From contig UCHD01000001.1 of NCBI GenBank assembly GCA_900472175.1, positions 310,001-374,000 on the forward strand: a stretch of DNA of 64,000 bases. Direction: 5' to 3'. The notes under the pieces are model-generated. The model was not told the origin of the DNA and made no database searches. It saw only the letters and a program-made list of their open reading frames with translations. This DNA comes from Hyphomicrobiales bacterium (GTDB lineage Bacteria > Pseudomonadota > Alphaproteobacteria > Rhizobiales > Rhizobiaceae). The position numbers and the translations under genes are program-made. Below are positions 54,733-63,561 of this stretch, one piece after another (the stretch's first letter is position 1; every line of letters begins with the position of its first letter).

Positions 54733-57399
54733 ATGACAAAGTGGGTTTATACCTTCGGCGGGGGAGAAGCCGAAGGAAGCGCGGGTGATCGTGATCTTCT
54801 GGGCGGCAAGGGGGCCAATCTGGCGGAGATGTGCAATCTCGGCCTGCCGGTGCCACCTGGCCTGACGATCATCACTGAAGCTTGTGGCAAATATTATGCC
54901 GATGGCCGCAGCATTCCCGACGAATTGAAGGTGCAGGTCTCGGCCGGTCTTGAGAGGATGCAGGCGATCACCGGCCGCGTATTCGGTGACACAGAACGGC
55001 CTCTGCTGCTGTCGGTCCGTTCCGGCGCCCGCGCCTCGATGCCGGGCATGATGGATACCGTGCTCAATCTCGGCCTGAATGACGTAACCGTGCAGGCGCT
55101 AGGCCACGATGCCGGTGACGCCCGGTTTGCCTGGGACAGCTATCGCCGTTTCATCCAGATGTATGCCGATGTGGTCATGGGGCTGGATCATGAGGTCTTT
55201 GAGGAAATCCTCGAGGACGAGAAGGGTCGTCTTGGCCACGAACAGGATACCGAGATTTCCGCCGTCGAATGGCAGCACATCATCGCGCATTACAAGCGGG
55301 TGATCGAGGAGGAACTCGGCGAAGCTTTTCCGCAGGATCCCGAAGTCCAGCTCTGGGGCGCGATCGGCGCCGTCTTTTCCAGCTGGATGAACCCGCGCGC
55401 CATCACCTACCGCCATCTGCACAACATCCCCGCCGCCTGGGGTACCGCCGTCAATGTGCAGGCCATGGTGTTCGGCAATCTCGGCAATACATCCGCAACC
55501 GGCGTTGCCTTCACCCGTAATCCCTCGACCGGCGAGAACGAACTTTACGGCGAATTCCTCGTCAATGCGCAGGGCGAGGATGTGGTTGCCGGTATCCGCA
55601 CGCCGCAGAATATCACCGAAGCCGCCCGCATCGCGTCGGGCTCCGACAAGCCATCGCTGGAAAAGCTGATGCCGGACGCGTTCGAGGAGTTCCAGGCGAT
55701 CTGTGATCGGCTGGAAGGCCATTACCGCGATATGCAGGACCTCGAGTTCACCATCGAGCGCGGCAAGCTCTGGATGCTGCAGACCCGCTCCGGCAAGCGC
55801 ACCGCCAAGGCAGCGCTCAGGATCGCAGTCGATATGGCTGAAGCGCGCACGATCACGCAGGATCAGGCCGTCGCCCGCATCGACCCGTCTTCGCTCGATC
55901 AACTGTTGCACCCGACCATCGATCCGCGTGCCCGCCGCGATATCATCGGCTCCGGTCTTCCGGCTTCGCCAGGGGCTGCGACCGGCGAGATCGTCTTCAC
56001 GTCCGAAGAGGCGGTGCTCGCCAACAAGGAAGGCCGCAAGGTCATTCTGGTCCGGGTCGAAACCAGCCCGGAAGACATTCACGGCATGCACGCCGCCGAA
56101 GGCATCCTGACCTGTCGCGGCGGCATGACCAGTCATGCGGCGGTGGTCGCCCGCGGCATGGGCATTCCTTGTGTCTCCGGCGCCGGCAACCTGCGCGTCG
56201 ATGCCCGCAACGAACTGTTGATCGCTGCCGGCGTGACGCTGGCCAAGGGCGAGGTGATCACCATCGACGGCTCGTCCGGCCAGGTGCTGAAGGGCGAAAT
56301 CCCGATGCTGCAGCCGGAACTTTCGGGCGACTTCGGCAAGATCATGGCCTGGGCCGATGCCAGCCGCCGCATGACGGTGCGGACCAATGCCGAGACCCCG
56401 GCCGATGCCCGCGCTGCCCGCTCCTTCGGTGCCGAAGGGATCGGGCTTTGCCGTACCGAACATATGTTCTTCGAGGGGGAGCGCATCAATGTTATGCGCG
56501 AAATGATCCTCGCCGCCGACGAAACGGGGCGGCGCGTATCGCTTGCCAAGCTCTTGCCGATGCAGCGCTCGGACTTTGCCGAGCTGTTTTCGATCATGCA
56601 CGGCCTGCCTGTGACCATCCGCTTGCTCGATCCGCCCTTGCACGAATTCCTGCCGAAGACCGACGAGGAGATCGACGACGTCTCGGCGGTTCTCGGCATG
56701 AAGTCCAACGAATTGCGCGAGCGTGTCGATGCGCTGCACGAGTTCAATCCGATGCTCGGCCACCGCGGCTGCCGGCTGGCGATTTCCTATCCGGAGATTG
56801 CCGAGATGCAGGCAAGAGCCATCTTCGAAGCGGCTGTCGAGGCCGCACGCGAGACCGGCGCGCCCGTTGTTCCCGAAATCATGGTACCGCTGGTCGGCCT
56901 GAAATCCGAGCTGGATTACGTCAAGGCGTGCATCGATGCGGTGGCAAAGGAAGTCATCGGTGAATCCGGTATCGAGATCGACTATCTCGTCGGCACCATG
57001 ATCGAACTGCCGCGCGCAGCCCTTCGCGCCCATGTTATCGCCGAAAGCGCTGACTTCTTCTCCTTCGGCACCAACGACCTGACCCAGACCACCTTCGGCA
57101 TCTCGCGTGACGACGCGGCCCAGTTCCTCAATACCTATATTCAGAAGGGTATCGTCGAGAAGGATCCGTTCGTCTCGCTCGATTTCGATGGCGTCGGCGA
57201 ACTGATCCAGATCGCCGCCGAGCGCGGCCGCCGCACCAAGAACGGCCTCAAGCTCGGTATTTGCGGCGAGCATGGCGGCGATCCGGCCTCCATCCGCTTC
57301 TGCGAGGAAACCGGCCTCGACTACGTTTCCTGCTCGCCCTTCCGCGTGCCGATCGCCAGGTTGGCGGCCGCCCAGGCGGCGATCAACGGCAAGGGGTGA
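54733..57399 (+). CDS. ppdK: Pyruvate, phosphate dikinase
   Basis: 888-residue enzyme that reversibly converts pyruvate, ATP and phosphate to PEP, AMP and pyrophosphate. The ATP-grasp domain (GGKGANLAEM near 24-33, SVRSGARASMPGMMDTVLNLG near 95-115), the swivelling phosphohistidine domain (catalytic His in CRGGMTSHAAVVARG, about residue 466) and the C-terminal PEP/pyruvate barrel with the catalytic Cys in KLGICGEHGGDP near 838 are all present. The length is normal. The ATG is at 54733. A leader of 132 bp precedes it. Confidence 0.97.
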   Translation: MTKWVYTFGGGEAEGSAGDRDLLGGKGANLAEMCNLGLPVPPGLTIITEACGKYYADGRSIPDELKVQVSAGLERMQAITGRVFGDTERPLLLSVRSGARASMPGMMDTVLNLGLNDVTVQALGHDAGDARFAWDSYRRFIQMYADVVMGLDHEVFEEILEDEKGRLGHEQDTEISAVEWQHIIAHYKRVIEEELGEAFPQDPEVQLWGAIGAVFSSWMNPRAITYRHLHNIPAAWGTAVNVQAMVFGNLGNTSATGVAFTRNPSTGENELYGEFLVNAQGEDVVAGIRTPQNITEAARIASGSDKPSLEKLMPDAFEEFQAICDRLEGHYRDMQDLEFTIERGKLWMLQTRSGKRTAKAALRIAVDMAEARTITQDQAVARIDPSSLDQLLHPTIDPRARRDIIGSGLPASPGAATGEIVFTSEEAVLANKEGRKVILVRVETSPEDIHGMHAAEGILTCRGGMTSHAAVVARGMGIPCVSGAGNLRVDARNELLIAAGVTLAKGEVITIDGSSGQVLKGEIPMLQPELSGDFGKIMAWADASRRMTVRTNAETPADARAARSFGAEGIGLCRTEHMFFEGERINVMREMILAADETGRRVSLAKLLPMQRSDFAELFSIMHGLPVTIRLLDPPLHEFLPKTDEEIDDVSAVLGMKSNELRERVDALHEFNPMLGHRGCRLAISYPEIAEMQARAIFEAAVEAARETGAPVVPEIMVPLVGLKSELDYVKACIDAVAKEVIGESGIEIDYLVGTMIELPRAALRAHVIAESADFFSFGTNDLTQTTFGISRDDAAQFLNTYIQKGIVEKDPFVSLDFDGVGELIQIAAERGRRTKNGLKLGICGEHGGDPASIRFCEETGLDYVSCSPFRVPIARLAAAQAAINGKG

Positions 57400-57411
57400 G
57401 CGCGGCGGTTT

Positions 57412-57445
57412 AACTGTCCGGCAAGCGGGAACTCGCCGGACAGTT
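57412..57445. terminator. Bidirectional terminator between ppdK and hydrolase gene
   Basis: AACTGTCCGGC / GCCGGACAGTT perfect 11-bp stem, loop of 12 nt, then TCGTTTCC on the plus strand. The flanking genes converge. Confidence 0.75.
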
Positions 57446-57451
57446 CGTTTC

Positions 57452-58294
57452 CTACCGGTCGATGAAATCCCGCACCGCCTTGTTGTACCCTTCCGGGTCC
57501 TGCAGCATGGCGAAATGGCTGGCGTCCTTGAGGATGATCAGTTCGGCGCCGGGGATGGTTTTGGCCAGGTAATCCGTATGCTCCCGGCTGATCGCCTCGT
57601 CGTGGTCGCCGAGAACGATGGCGGTCGGCGTCGTGATCTTCTTCAGGTCGTCGTCGCTCCAGTTGGGCTGGCTTGCCCACATGTTGCTGATCTGGGTGAC
57701 GAAGGCGTCATATTCGGCCGGTGTCGGCGAAATCTTCTTGTAAACCTCGCCGGCCTTTTCGATGTAGGTGGCGAAGGTCTTGTTTTCCATCACGGTCGGG
57801 ATGACACCATCGACCTTGGAATTGGCAGCATGAGCAAACAGTTTGGTCAGGCGCTCCGGGTGATGGATGGCGATATCGAGGCCGATAATGCCGCCATCGC
57901 TCCAGCCGACAATCGCCGTCTTGCCGATCTTCAGGTAATCAAGCAGCGCCAGATAATCCGACGACATCAGATCGTAGCTATAGGGATCGGCATTGCGGGT
58001 CGAGCGTCCATGCCCGCGGCTTTCGGCAACGATGACGGTATGATCCTTGGAAAGATCGGCAACCTGTGCGCCCCAGACGTCGGCATAGCCAAGGCCGCCG
58101 TGGATGAGCAGCACCGGCGGGCCGGAGCCGTAGACGGCGTAGTACATGTCGATGCCGTTGACCGGCGCCGTGCCGGTTTTATCCGCCTTCGGCATCGGGG
58201 CGGGGGTAGGCAGTTGCTGCCACCGTTCAGTGGCCAGTGCCGGCGCGGCGGCGAAGAGGAAGAGGGCGCAGAGTACTTTCAGCACGGCTTTCAT
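57452..58294 (-). CDS. Exported alpha/beta-fold hydrolase
   Basis: 280-residue alpha/beta hydrolase with a signal peptide (1-22, AALA|TE). The oxyanion motif LIHGGLG, the nucleophile elbow GWSDGG (Ser), the Asp in GDHDEAI and the His in DASHFAML make a full triad. The GRSTRN and NADPYSYD segments are typical of haloperoxidase/epoxide-hydrolase-like members. The substrate is unknown; acting in the periplasm is inferred from the signal. The ATG at 58294 is preferred over 58366. Confidence 0.88.
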   Translation of the reverse strand: MKAVLKVLCALFLFAAAPALATERWQQLPTPAPMPKADKTGTAPVNGIDMYYAVYGSGPPVLLIHGGLGYADVWGAQVADLSKDHTVIVAESRGHGRSTRNADPYSYDLMSSDYLALLDYLKIGKTAIVGWSDGGIIGLDIAIHHPERLTKLFAHAANSKVDGVIPTVMENKTFATYIEKAGEVYKKISPTPAEYDAFVTQISNMWASQPNWSDDDLKKITTPTAIVLGDHDEAISREHTDYLAKTIPGAELIILKDASHFAMLQDPEGYNKAVRDFIDR

Positions 58295-58415
58295 GAGAAA
58301 TCTCCCGATCGTTGACGCGCCATCATAGGCGGCAATTGCCGTTGCCAAAGCAAAAGCCAGAGCCATTTCGCGCCGAATCGGAAATTTCCTTGCGGAAAGT
58401 GAAGGCGCTACGCCA

Positions 58416-58667
58416 TTACCGGACGATAACCGGGCGGTTCCAGCCCCACATCATCGGGTCGTTGCCATAGCGCAATGAGCGCGATTCAGCGCGGCGGTCA
58501 AGATCGATGCGCTGCAGGCAGGTGGCAAGCGCGTCGGTGCCGCGGCGGAAGCCGTAGGACAGGCAGGTTTTTTCATCAGCGGCGCGGCGTTCTTGCGGCG
58601 TCAATGTGGTGCACCCGCCAAGAATTGCGCCAAGGGCGACAAGCGACAGGATCTTCCGGATAGACAT
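58416..58667 (-). CDS. Small lipoprotein
   Basis: 83-residue predicted lipoprotein with lipobox LGG-Cys19 after a hydrophobic segment. The mature part has a pair of cysteines (KTCLSYGFRRGTDALATCLQRIDLDRR) in an alpha-helical Arg-rich sequence and a tryptophan-rich end. I recall this pattern in short Rhizobiales lipoproteins of unknown role. The ATG is at 58667. Confidence 0.75.
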   Translation of the reverse strand: MSIRKILSLVALGAILGGCTTLTPQERRAADEKTCLSYGFRRGTDALATCLQRIDLDRRAESRSLRYGNDPMMWGWNRPVIVR

Positions 58668-58706
58668 GCTGAGACCTTGAATCGATTGCAGATTTTCATC
58701 TGTCTA

Positions 58707-59096
58707 TCAGATGCGTTGCAATACATCCACAAAGGCTTCAGCGAAATTCTTCAGGTCCGCCGTCGTCTCGTCCGGCTCTTCGAGGCGGATCGTGTTGCCG
58801 CCGGCCTCCAGGCAGGCAAAGATCGTTGCCATGACGGCACTGCCGTCTTTCGGAATGCGCAGCACCGCAATGCGGTCGCAATCGGCAACCAGGCCGGAGG
58901 CGGGCAGCTCGAACAGCAGGGCGCCATCGATGGCGGCAGCGGCGGCGCGGACATGGGCGGCAAAGCCCTCTGGTCCGGTGGTAAAGCCATCCAGCGACAG
59001 TTCGAGTTCGAGCAGTTCCATGGTCAGGCTGGTGTCGGAAACCGGCATCGCGGTTTGCGTGGCCGATGCCGGCATGTTGATTTCGGATGATAGCAT
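58707..59096 (-). CDS. Hypothetical cytoplasmic protein
   Basis: 129 residues, no signal sequence. After a short Ser/Thr-rich start (PASATQTAMPVSDTS), two beta-alpha segments follow, including ELLELELSLDGF and DRIAVLRIPKDGSAVMATIFACLEAGGNTIRLEEPDET. I do not recognise a family. AAGGAGA precedes ATG 59096; a GTG at 59102 would overlap that site. It is separated from the small lipoprotein gene by 39 bp. Confidence 0.6.
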   Translation of the reverse strand: MLSSEINMPASATQTAMPVSDTSLTMELLELELSLDGFTTGPEGFAAHVRAAAAAIDGALLFELPASGLVADCDRIAVLRIPKDGSAVMATIFACLEAGGNTIRLEEPDETTADLKNFAEAFVDVLQRI

Positions 59097-59394
59097 GCTC
59101 ACTCTCCTTTCAAGCCGCCGGAAGACAGGTCTTCCTGCGCACCTGGAAATTCCGATGTGTGTGCAAACCGGTCCACCGCCGCATGAACCGGGAAAACACG
59201 GCTGATCCCCATCTTTAAGACATGATCAAGGAGAATGGCGAATTTGCGGCATCTTAGCAACCTCGGATATTTACGGCTGATGATGGGCATCTTCCCCCTG
59301 GTCATCGCCGCGAAAACCACTTCACAGTTTTTGTCATCATGCTCTAAACAGGAGGGACGGTTGCCGTGTCCGGTCAAGGGATTGATTCTGCCAG
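59097..59394. other. Intergenic region upstream of the DUF1499 gene
   Basis: 298 bp between divergent genes. No gene, repeat or clear hairpin is seen; promoters for both sides are assumed. Confidence 0.4.
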
Positions 59395-60303
59395 ATGATG
59401 ATCAAGTATGAGCGCCCCACATCTGTTGCCGCCCGCTGGGCACGCCGGATCGCCCGCTTTGCCTTCGGTCTGTTTTTCGGGGCCTTGCTGGCGCATCGCT
59501 TCGGTCCGCTCGTCACGCCGCATTTCGCCGCGCTGATTGCCCTTTCGGCGGGCCTTGCCGTTCTTGCGGTGGTGCTGGCGATTGCCGGTTTCGTCCGGTT
59601 CTGGCAGGTCGCAGCCGTCGGCGGCATTGCCTCTTTCGTCGCCCTGCTATACGCGGCCGTTCCGATCGGTGCTGCCGGCTTTGCGCTTGGCGAATATTTC
59701 TCCAAGCCGGCGATCTACGATGTCAGCACCGACACGGTGACGCCACCGCCCTGGATCAAGCCCCCGGATGCACAACAAGGGTGGCTCAAACGCCAGGCCG
59801 AGGTGACGCCGGCAGACCGCGAAGCGCAGGTTCTCGCCTATCCGGCGCTGACCGGCCGCCGGTATGATGGCGCGCTCGACCGCGTGTTTCAGGGTGTAAA
59901 GACCGTTGCGGAGCAGACCGGCATTACCATCGTTGCGCAGGAAGGCGTCGAAAATGCCGAGGCCGATCTCGAGGACATGGCCGTCAAGCCGGCCGATGCC
60001 GCCCCGGCCGATAGCGATCCCGATGATGTGCCGATCCCGCTGTCGCGGCCCGAGGCCGTCACCGGTGAACTGCCGCCCGGCCGCCGCTCTTCCGACATCC
60101 TGCTGCAGGGCGAATGGCGCACGCTGATCGTCGGCCTGCGTTTCGACGTGCTGATCAGGTTGCGCGAAGAGGCCGAAACTACTTTCGTCGACATGCGCGT
60201 CGCCTCGCGCTACGGCGGCCATGATCTCGGCCTGGGTGCGGCTTTCGCCGACCAATTTTTGCACGCGCTTGATGCCGAGCTTTTGGGGATTGCCGGGGAT
60301 TGA
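59395..60303 (+). CDS. DUF1499 membrane protein
   Basis: 302 residues. Three N-terminal transmembrane helices (about 22-40, 44-68 and 75-97) precede a soluble DUF1499 domain, recognised by YDVSTDTVTPPPWIK, DRVFQGVKTVAEQTG and the C-terminal DVLIRLREEAETTFVDMRVASRYGGHDLGLGA. An Asp/Glu/Ala-rich insert (about 183-225) interrupts the domain. The function is unknown. It ends 7 bp from the convergent LysR gene. Confidence 0.82.
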   Translation: MMIKYERPTSVAARWARRIARFAFGLFFGALLAHRFGPLVTPHFAALIALSAGLAVLAVVLAIAGFVRFWQVAAVGGIASFVALLYAAVPIGAAGFALGEYFSKPAIYDVSTDTVTPPPWIKPPDAQQGWLKRQAEVTPADREAQVLAYPALTGRRYDGALDRVFQGVKTVAEQTGITIVAQEGVENAEADLEDMAVKPADAAPADSDPDDVPIPLSRPEAVTGELPPGRRSSDILLQGEWRTLIVGLRFDVLIRLREEAETTFVDMRVASRYGGHDLGLGAAFADQFLHALDAELLGIAGD

Positions 60304-60310
60304 ACTCTAC

Positions 60311-61210
60311 TCAGGCTGTGGCCTGAGCAAAAGAGGCGGTGATCCACACGGCAAAGGCCATTGCTTGCGGCGACAGATGATCAAAATCGCGCGCTACCAG
60401 AAAATAGGCGCCGTGTGGAATCGTCAGGTCGAAAGGCTGGATGATGCGGCCTGCTTTAAGATCGTCACGTGTCAGCACAGTATCGACAAGCGCTGCGCCA
60501 TGGCCACGCAGCACCGCCTGCAAGGTCAGGGACCCATCCGCAAAAATCGGCCCGCGCATTCCTTCGGTCCCCGGTGAGAGTCCGGCGGCAGCAAACCAGC
60601 GTGCCCAGACATCGCGGGTTTCTTCATGCAGGAGCGTATAGGACAGAAGATCGGCCGGCGTCTCAAAGACCTTTCCGCCGCCGGCGATCGCAGGCGCTAC
60701 GGCCGGAGCCATGGTGATATCGCTGAGATGGCGGGCCTGCGCACGCGGCCAAGCGCTGACCGTCGTGCTGTAGCGGATGGCAAGCTCCGCCGTATCGTTG
60801 CGAAATTCGACCAGCTTTGATTCCGATTCCACGGACACGTCGATCTGAGGATGTAAGGCGCGAAAATCCGCCAGATGCGGTACCAGCCAACAACCGGCAA
60901 AACAGGGCTCGGCATTGACTGTTAGCAGCGCCACCGGCTTGGCGGTGCGCAATTCCTCAAGCCGGGCGTCGATCGTGTCGAAGGCGGTGGCCAATGTTTC
61001 GAGTAAGCCCGCCCCCTCGGCACTGAGACGCACCTTCCGGTGATGCCGCGTAAACAGCGCCGTTCCGAGAAGCGCCTCCAGTTCACGCACCTGCCGGCTG
61101 ATCGCAGCCTGCGAGACGAACAGTTCTTCCGCGGCCAGCGTAAAGCTCTCCAGCCTTCCGGCCGCCTCGAAACTGCGCAGGGCGGTGAGGGGCAGACGTC
61201 CACGCTTCAT
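60311..61210 (-). CDS. LysR-family regulator (GcvA/TrpI-like)
   Basis: 299 residues. LPLTALRSFEAAGRLESFTLAAEEL with QAAISRQVRELEALLG is the GcvA-type helix-turn-helix, followed by an effector domain (LLTVNAEPCFAGCWLVPHL). Its target is not obvious; the divergent region upstream holds only a short doubtful reading frame. The ATG is at 61210. Confidence 0.88.
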   Translation of the reverse strand: MKRGRLPLTALRSFEAAGRLESFTLAAEELFVSQAAISRQVRELEALLGTALFTRHHRKVRLSAEGAGLLETLATAFDTIDARLEELRTAKPVALLTVNAEPCFAGCWLVPHLADFRALHPQIDVSVESESKLVEFRNDTAELAIRYSTTVSAWPRAQARHLSDITMAPAVAPAIAGGGKVFETPADLLSYTLLHEETRDVWARWFAAAGLSPGTEGMRGPIFADGSLTLQAVLRGHGAALVDTVLTRDDLKAGRIIQPFDLTIPHGAYFLVARDFDHLSPQAMAFAVWITASFAQATA

Positions 61211-61311
61211 CGCATAACCTCAAGTCATTCGACGGCGACAATAAGCTCGTTTGTCTGTCATGGGCAAGCGGATGACACTCGGGGCATCGATAGTTTCGGA
61301 AGGATGATGCG

Positions 61312-61479
61312 ATGGGCTCGATCCTCAAACTCTGGATGGACGTCATTCTGCTCCTGACCCTGCAATACGACATCGGCCGCAAGCCATTCCTCGGCGACGG
61401 CAGCGCCGAACGCTTCAACCGGTCGACGGACGAAGCCAGCCGGTATAACGAACGATCAGGCCGGTCAGCGGACTGGTGA
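61312..61479 (+). CDS. Doubtful short reading frame
   Basis: A 55-codon frame with GGAAGG 8 nt before the ATG and a hydrophobic middle (LWMDVILLLTLQYDIG). It overlaps the 3' end of the convergent DUF4166 gene by 65 bp, has no recognisable family and its last third is antisense to that gene. It could be a remnant of the gene once controlled by the LysR regulator. Confidence 0.2.
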   Translation: MGSILKLWMDVILLLTLQYDIGRKPFLGDGSAERFNRSTDEASRYNERSGRSADW

Positions 61480-63109
61480 TCTCGACGTGAAAGCGGAAGA
61501 TGCCGTCCCTTTCTTCCTCGAATGTCTCGCCGCCGGGCGCCATAAAGAAGGGCAGCGGCAGGCCGAAAAAACGCCAGCCGCGGATCACCAGCCGCAAGCG
61601 TCCGTGATCCGGCACCAGCGCGATCAGCACACGGAACGGCCCGAAATCCTCAGCCAGCATGCCGGCATCGCGACCGGCGGCCGCGGATTGCACGCTGTGG
61701 AACGATTGTGTGCCGAAGGCTCGGACCCAGGTCTCCCGGCCATCGCCGCATGCGAAACGGACGGTGACGGGAACATCGGGATTGTCGGCCGGAAAGCCGA
61801 TTACGGCGGCCGTTATCCGGGCCAGGAGACCGGTGCCGCGCTCGACTTTGGCCCGCCCTTCGACTGTCCGCGAGACGCTGCTGTCGTGCATGGCGGCGAC
61901 GGCAGGCGGCAGGCTTTCCCATGCTCTTGCCAGCATGTGCCGGTAGAGCGGCGTGTTGTGTGCGCAGGGGCCATCGTCGCGAATGCCGGTGCGGATGGCG
62001 AAACGGTCAAACAGTGGCTCGAAATCGGCAAGCGACAGTTCGCCCGCAGCCGGACGGGCGCCAGATCTTGGTTTGCGCCACGCCAGCCACCTGCGAACGA
62101 TCGCCTCCGCTGCCATTGCCGGGATGAAGGGGCCGTCATCTCCCTCGGCCACCAGATGCCAGGATTTGGCAAGCGGCGTGCCATCTCCGGTCAGGCCGGT
62201 GACAGCGACGAACATGCCGCCGCGATGTTCGCCAAAGGCGAGACGATGCGATGCCCAGTGAAACAGCGAAGCAAACGGTGAAAGGGACGCAAGCAGCCGC
62301 CGCCGCACCATCCAGCCACCAACGCCCAGAAGGCGTTGCAGGATCTGCGGCTCGGTCCCGGCGCCGGTGAAGGTGGATTGGAGGCCGGGCAGGGTGCCCG
62401 GCAGCAGCGCCAGATCCGGCGCGTCGGCAAGCACGAACCTTCGGCTGTTCAAGGGAACGCCGCCCGGTGGCGCGATCGTGCGGCGGACGCAATCCATCAA
62501 ACCGTAACCAACTGTCTGCTTGCCGTTGTGCAGACGCGCCACCGGCTTGCCGGCATAGCTCGACACGGCCTTGACGACGTTGAGGCCAATGCGGACTTTG
62601 GGTGAGGGAGCGATACCGGATGTCACCGTGGTGATGCCGGCAAATTCCAGTTTCAACGCATTGAGCGCCGCCAAGGAAAGCGCGGGAAAACTGCTGCAGC
62701 CGGAAAGGGCAAAGACATCGCTATCGCCAGCCAAGCCGTCGAGGTTGGAAATGCCCGCCACGAACGCGGTCGCATCGGCAAGATCGAGATAGCAGATGCC
62801 ATGCGCGATGCAGGCCTTGACCAGACGGTAGGGATCAGGTCCGGCATCCTGAAACGGCCCGGAGGCATCGACGACCAGATCGGGTTTCAGTCCAGAGAGC
62901 ACGGTGTCCAAATCGCCGTTGCGGTCCATCGCGACAGGCTCAAGCGCGGCCTTGGCCGTGATGCCGTCGACAAAGGCCCGCGCCTTGCCGTGTGATCGTC
63001 CGGCAACCAGCAGCGTCAGCCGCGGCTCATCAGCCAGAAGCCGCACCAGCCTGCCGCCAAACGTGCCATAGCCACCGAGGATCAGGACGCGCAGCCGTTC
63101 AGCGCTCAT
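61415..63109 (-). CDS. Saccharopine dehydrogenase-like protein with DUF4166 domain
   Basis: 564 residues. A Rossmann NAD(P) fold (LILGGYGTFGGRLVRLLADE at 9-28, then LVVDASGPFQDAG near 80) like saccharopine dehydrogenase covers about the first 350 residues. The last 190 or so form a DUF4166 domain (FRFHVEITSPLTGLIVRYTGWL at the end). The activity is unknown. The ATG at 63109 overlaps the DCC gene stop (ATGA), so it is the third gene of a coupled operon. Confidence 0.82.
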   Translation of the reverse strand: MSAERLRVLILGGYGTFGGRLVRLLADEPRLTLLVAGRSHGKARAFVDGITAKAALEPVAMDRNGDLDTVLSGLKPDLVVDASGPFQDAGPDPYRLVKACIAHGICYLDLADATAFVAGISNLDGLAGDSDVFALSGCSSFPALSLAALNALKLEFAGITTVTSGIAPSPKVRIGLNVVKAVSSYAGKPVARLHNGKQTVGYGLMDCVRRTIAPPGGVPLNSRRFVLADAPDLALLPGTLPGLQSTFTGAGTEPQILQRLLGVGGWMVRRRLLASLSPFASLFHWASHRLAFGEHRGGMFVAVTGLTGDGTPLAKSWHLVAEGDDGPFIPAMAAEAIVRRWLAWRKPRSGARPAAGELSLADFEPLFDRFAIRTGIRDDGPCAHNTPLYRHMLARAWESLPPAVAAMHDSSVSRTVEGRAKVERGTGLLARITAAVIGFPADNPDVPVTVRFACGDGRETWVRAFGTQSFHSVQSAAAGRDAGMLAEDFGPFRVLIALVPDHGRLRLVIRGWRFFGLPLPFFMAPGGETFEEERDGIFRFHVEITSPLTGLIVRYTGWLRPSTG

Positions 63110-63561
63110 GCAAGGAACCGGGCGCGATGTTCCGGCGCCGGGACGAAGCAGTTATTGCGGCGGCCGGCGATCCGGTAGCGGTTGCGTGCCACCAGTTCGT
63201 AGAGCGGATCGCGTAATCCCTTGGGTATCATCCGCAAGACACCGGCGAGCGTCCAGGGAAAGCCAAGCCCGGCGGCCATGCGCAACGATCCCTCCGATTT
63301 CAGATAGGCGATGCCATCCTCGATCAGGATATTGGTCTCGTAGTCGCGGCTATCGAGGCCAAAATGACGGTAGAGCGCTTCGCCGAGCGGCGATTGTGCC
63401 GTGATGAAATGGTAGCGGCCCTGCTTGTCGTGGCGCAGCACGAAATTCACCCAGCCGGAGCAGAAGATGCATGCGCCATCAAAGACGATGATGGGATGGT
63501 CGTCGGCAAAGGCAGGCACCGCCGGATCGCTGCGGTAACTATAGGCTGATCTCAACTGCAT
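63106..63561 (-). CDS. DCC family thiol-disulfide oxidoreductase-like protein
   Basis: 151 residues. The DxxCxxC signature is DGACIFCSG (Cys31, Cys34), as in the DCC (YuxK) family. The later GLGFPWTLAGVLRMIPKGLRDPLYELVARNRYRI segment is typical of these membrane-associated proteins. The role is not established; redox activity is inferred from the Cys pair. Its start overlaps the MBL gene stop (TGATG) and its stop overlaps the DUF4166 start. Confidence 0.9.
   Translation of the reverse strand: MQLRSAYSYRSDPAVPAFADDHPIIVFDGACIFCSGWVNFVLRHDKQGRYHFITAQSPLGEALYRHFGLDSRDYETNILIEDGIAYLKSEGSLRMAAGLGFPWTLAGVLRMIPKGLRDPLYELVARNRYRIAGRRNNCFVPAPEHRARFLA

Noticed and set aside
55099-57273. Reverse reading frame of 724 codons opposite ppdK
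   Set aside because: It is fully antisense to a complete, motif-bearing ppdK and its translation has no family features.
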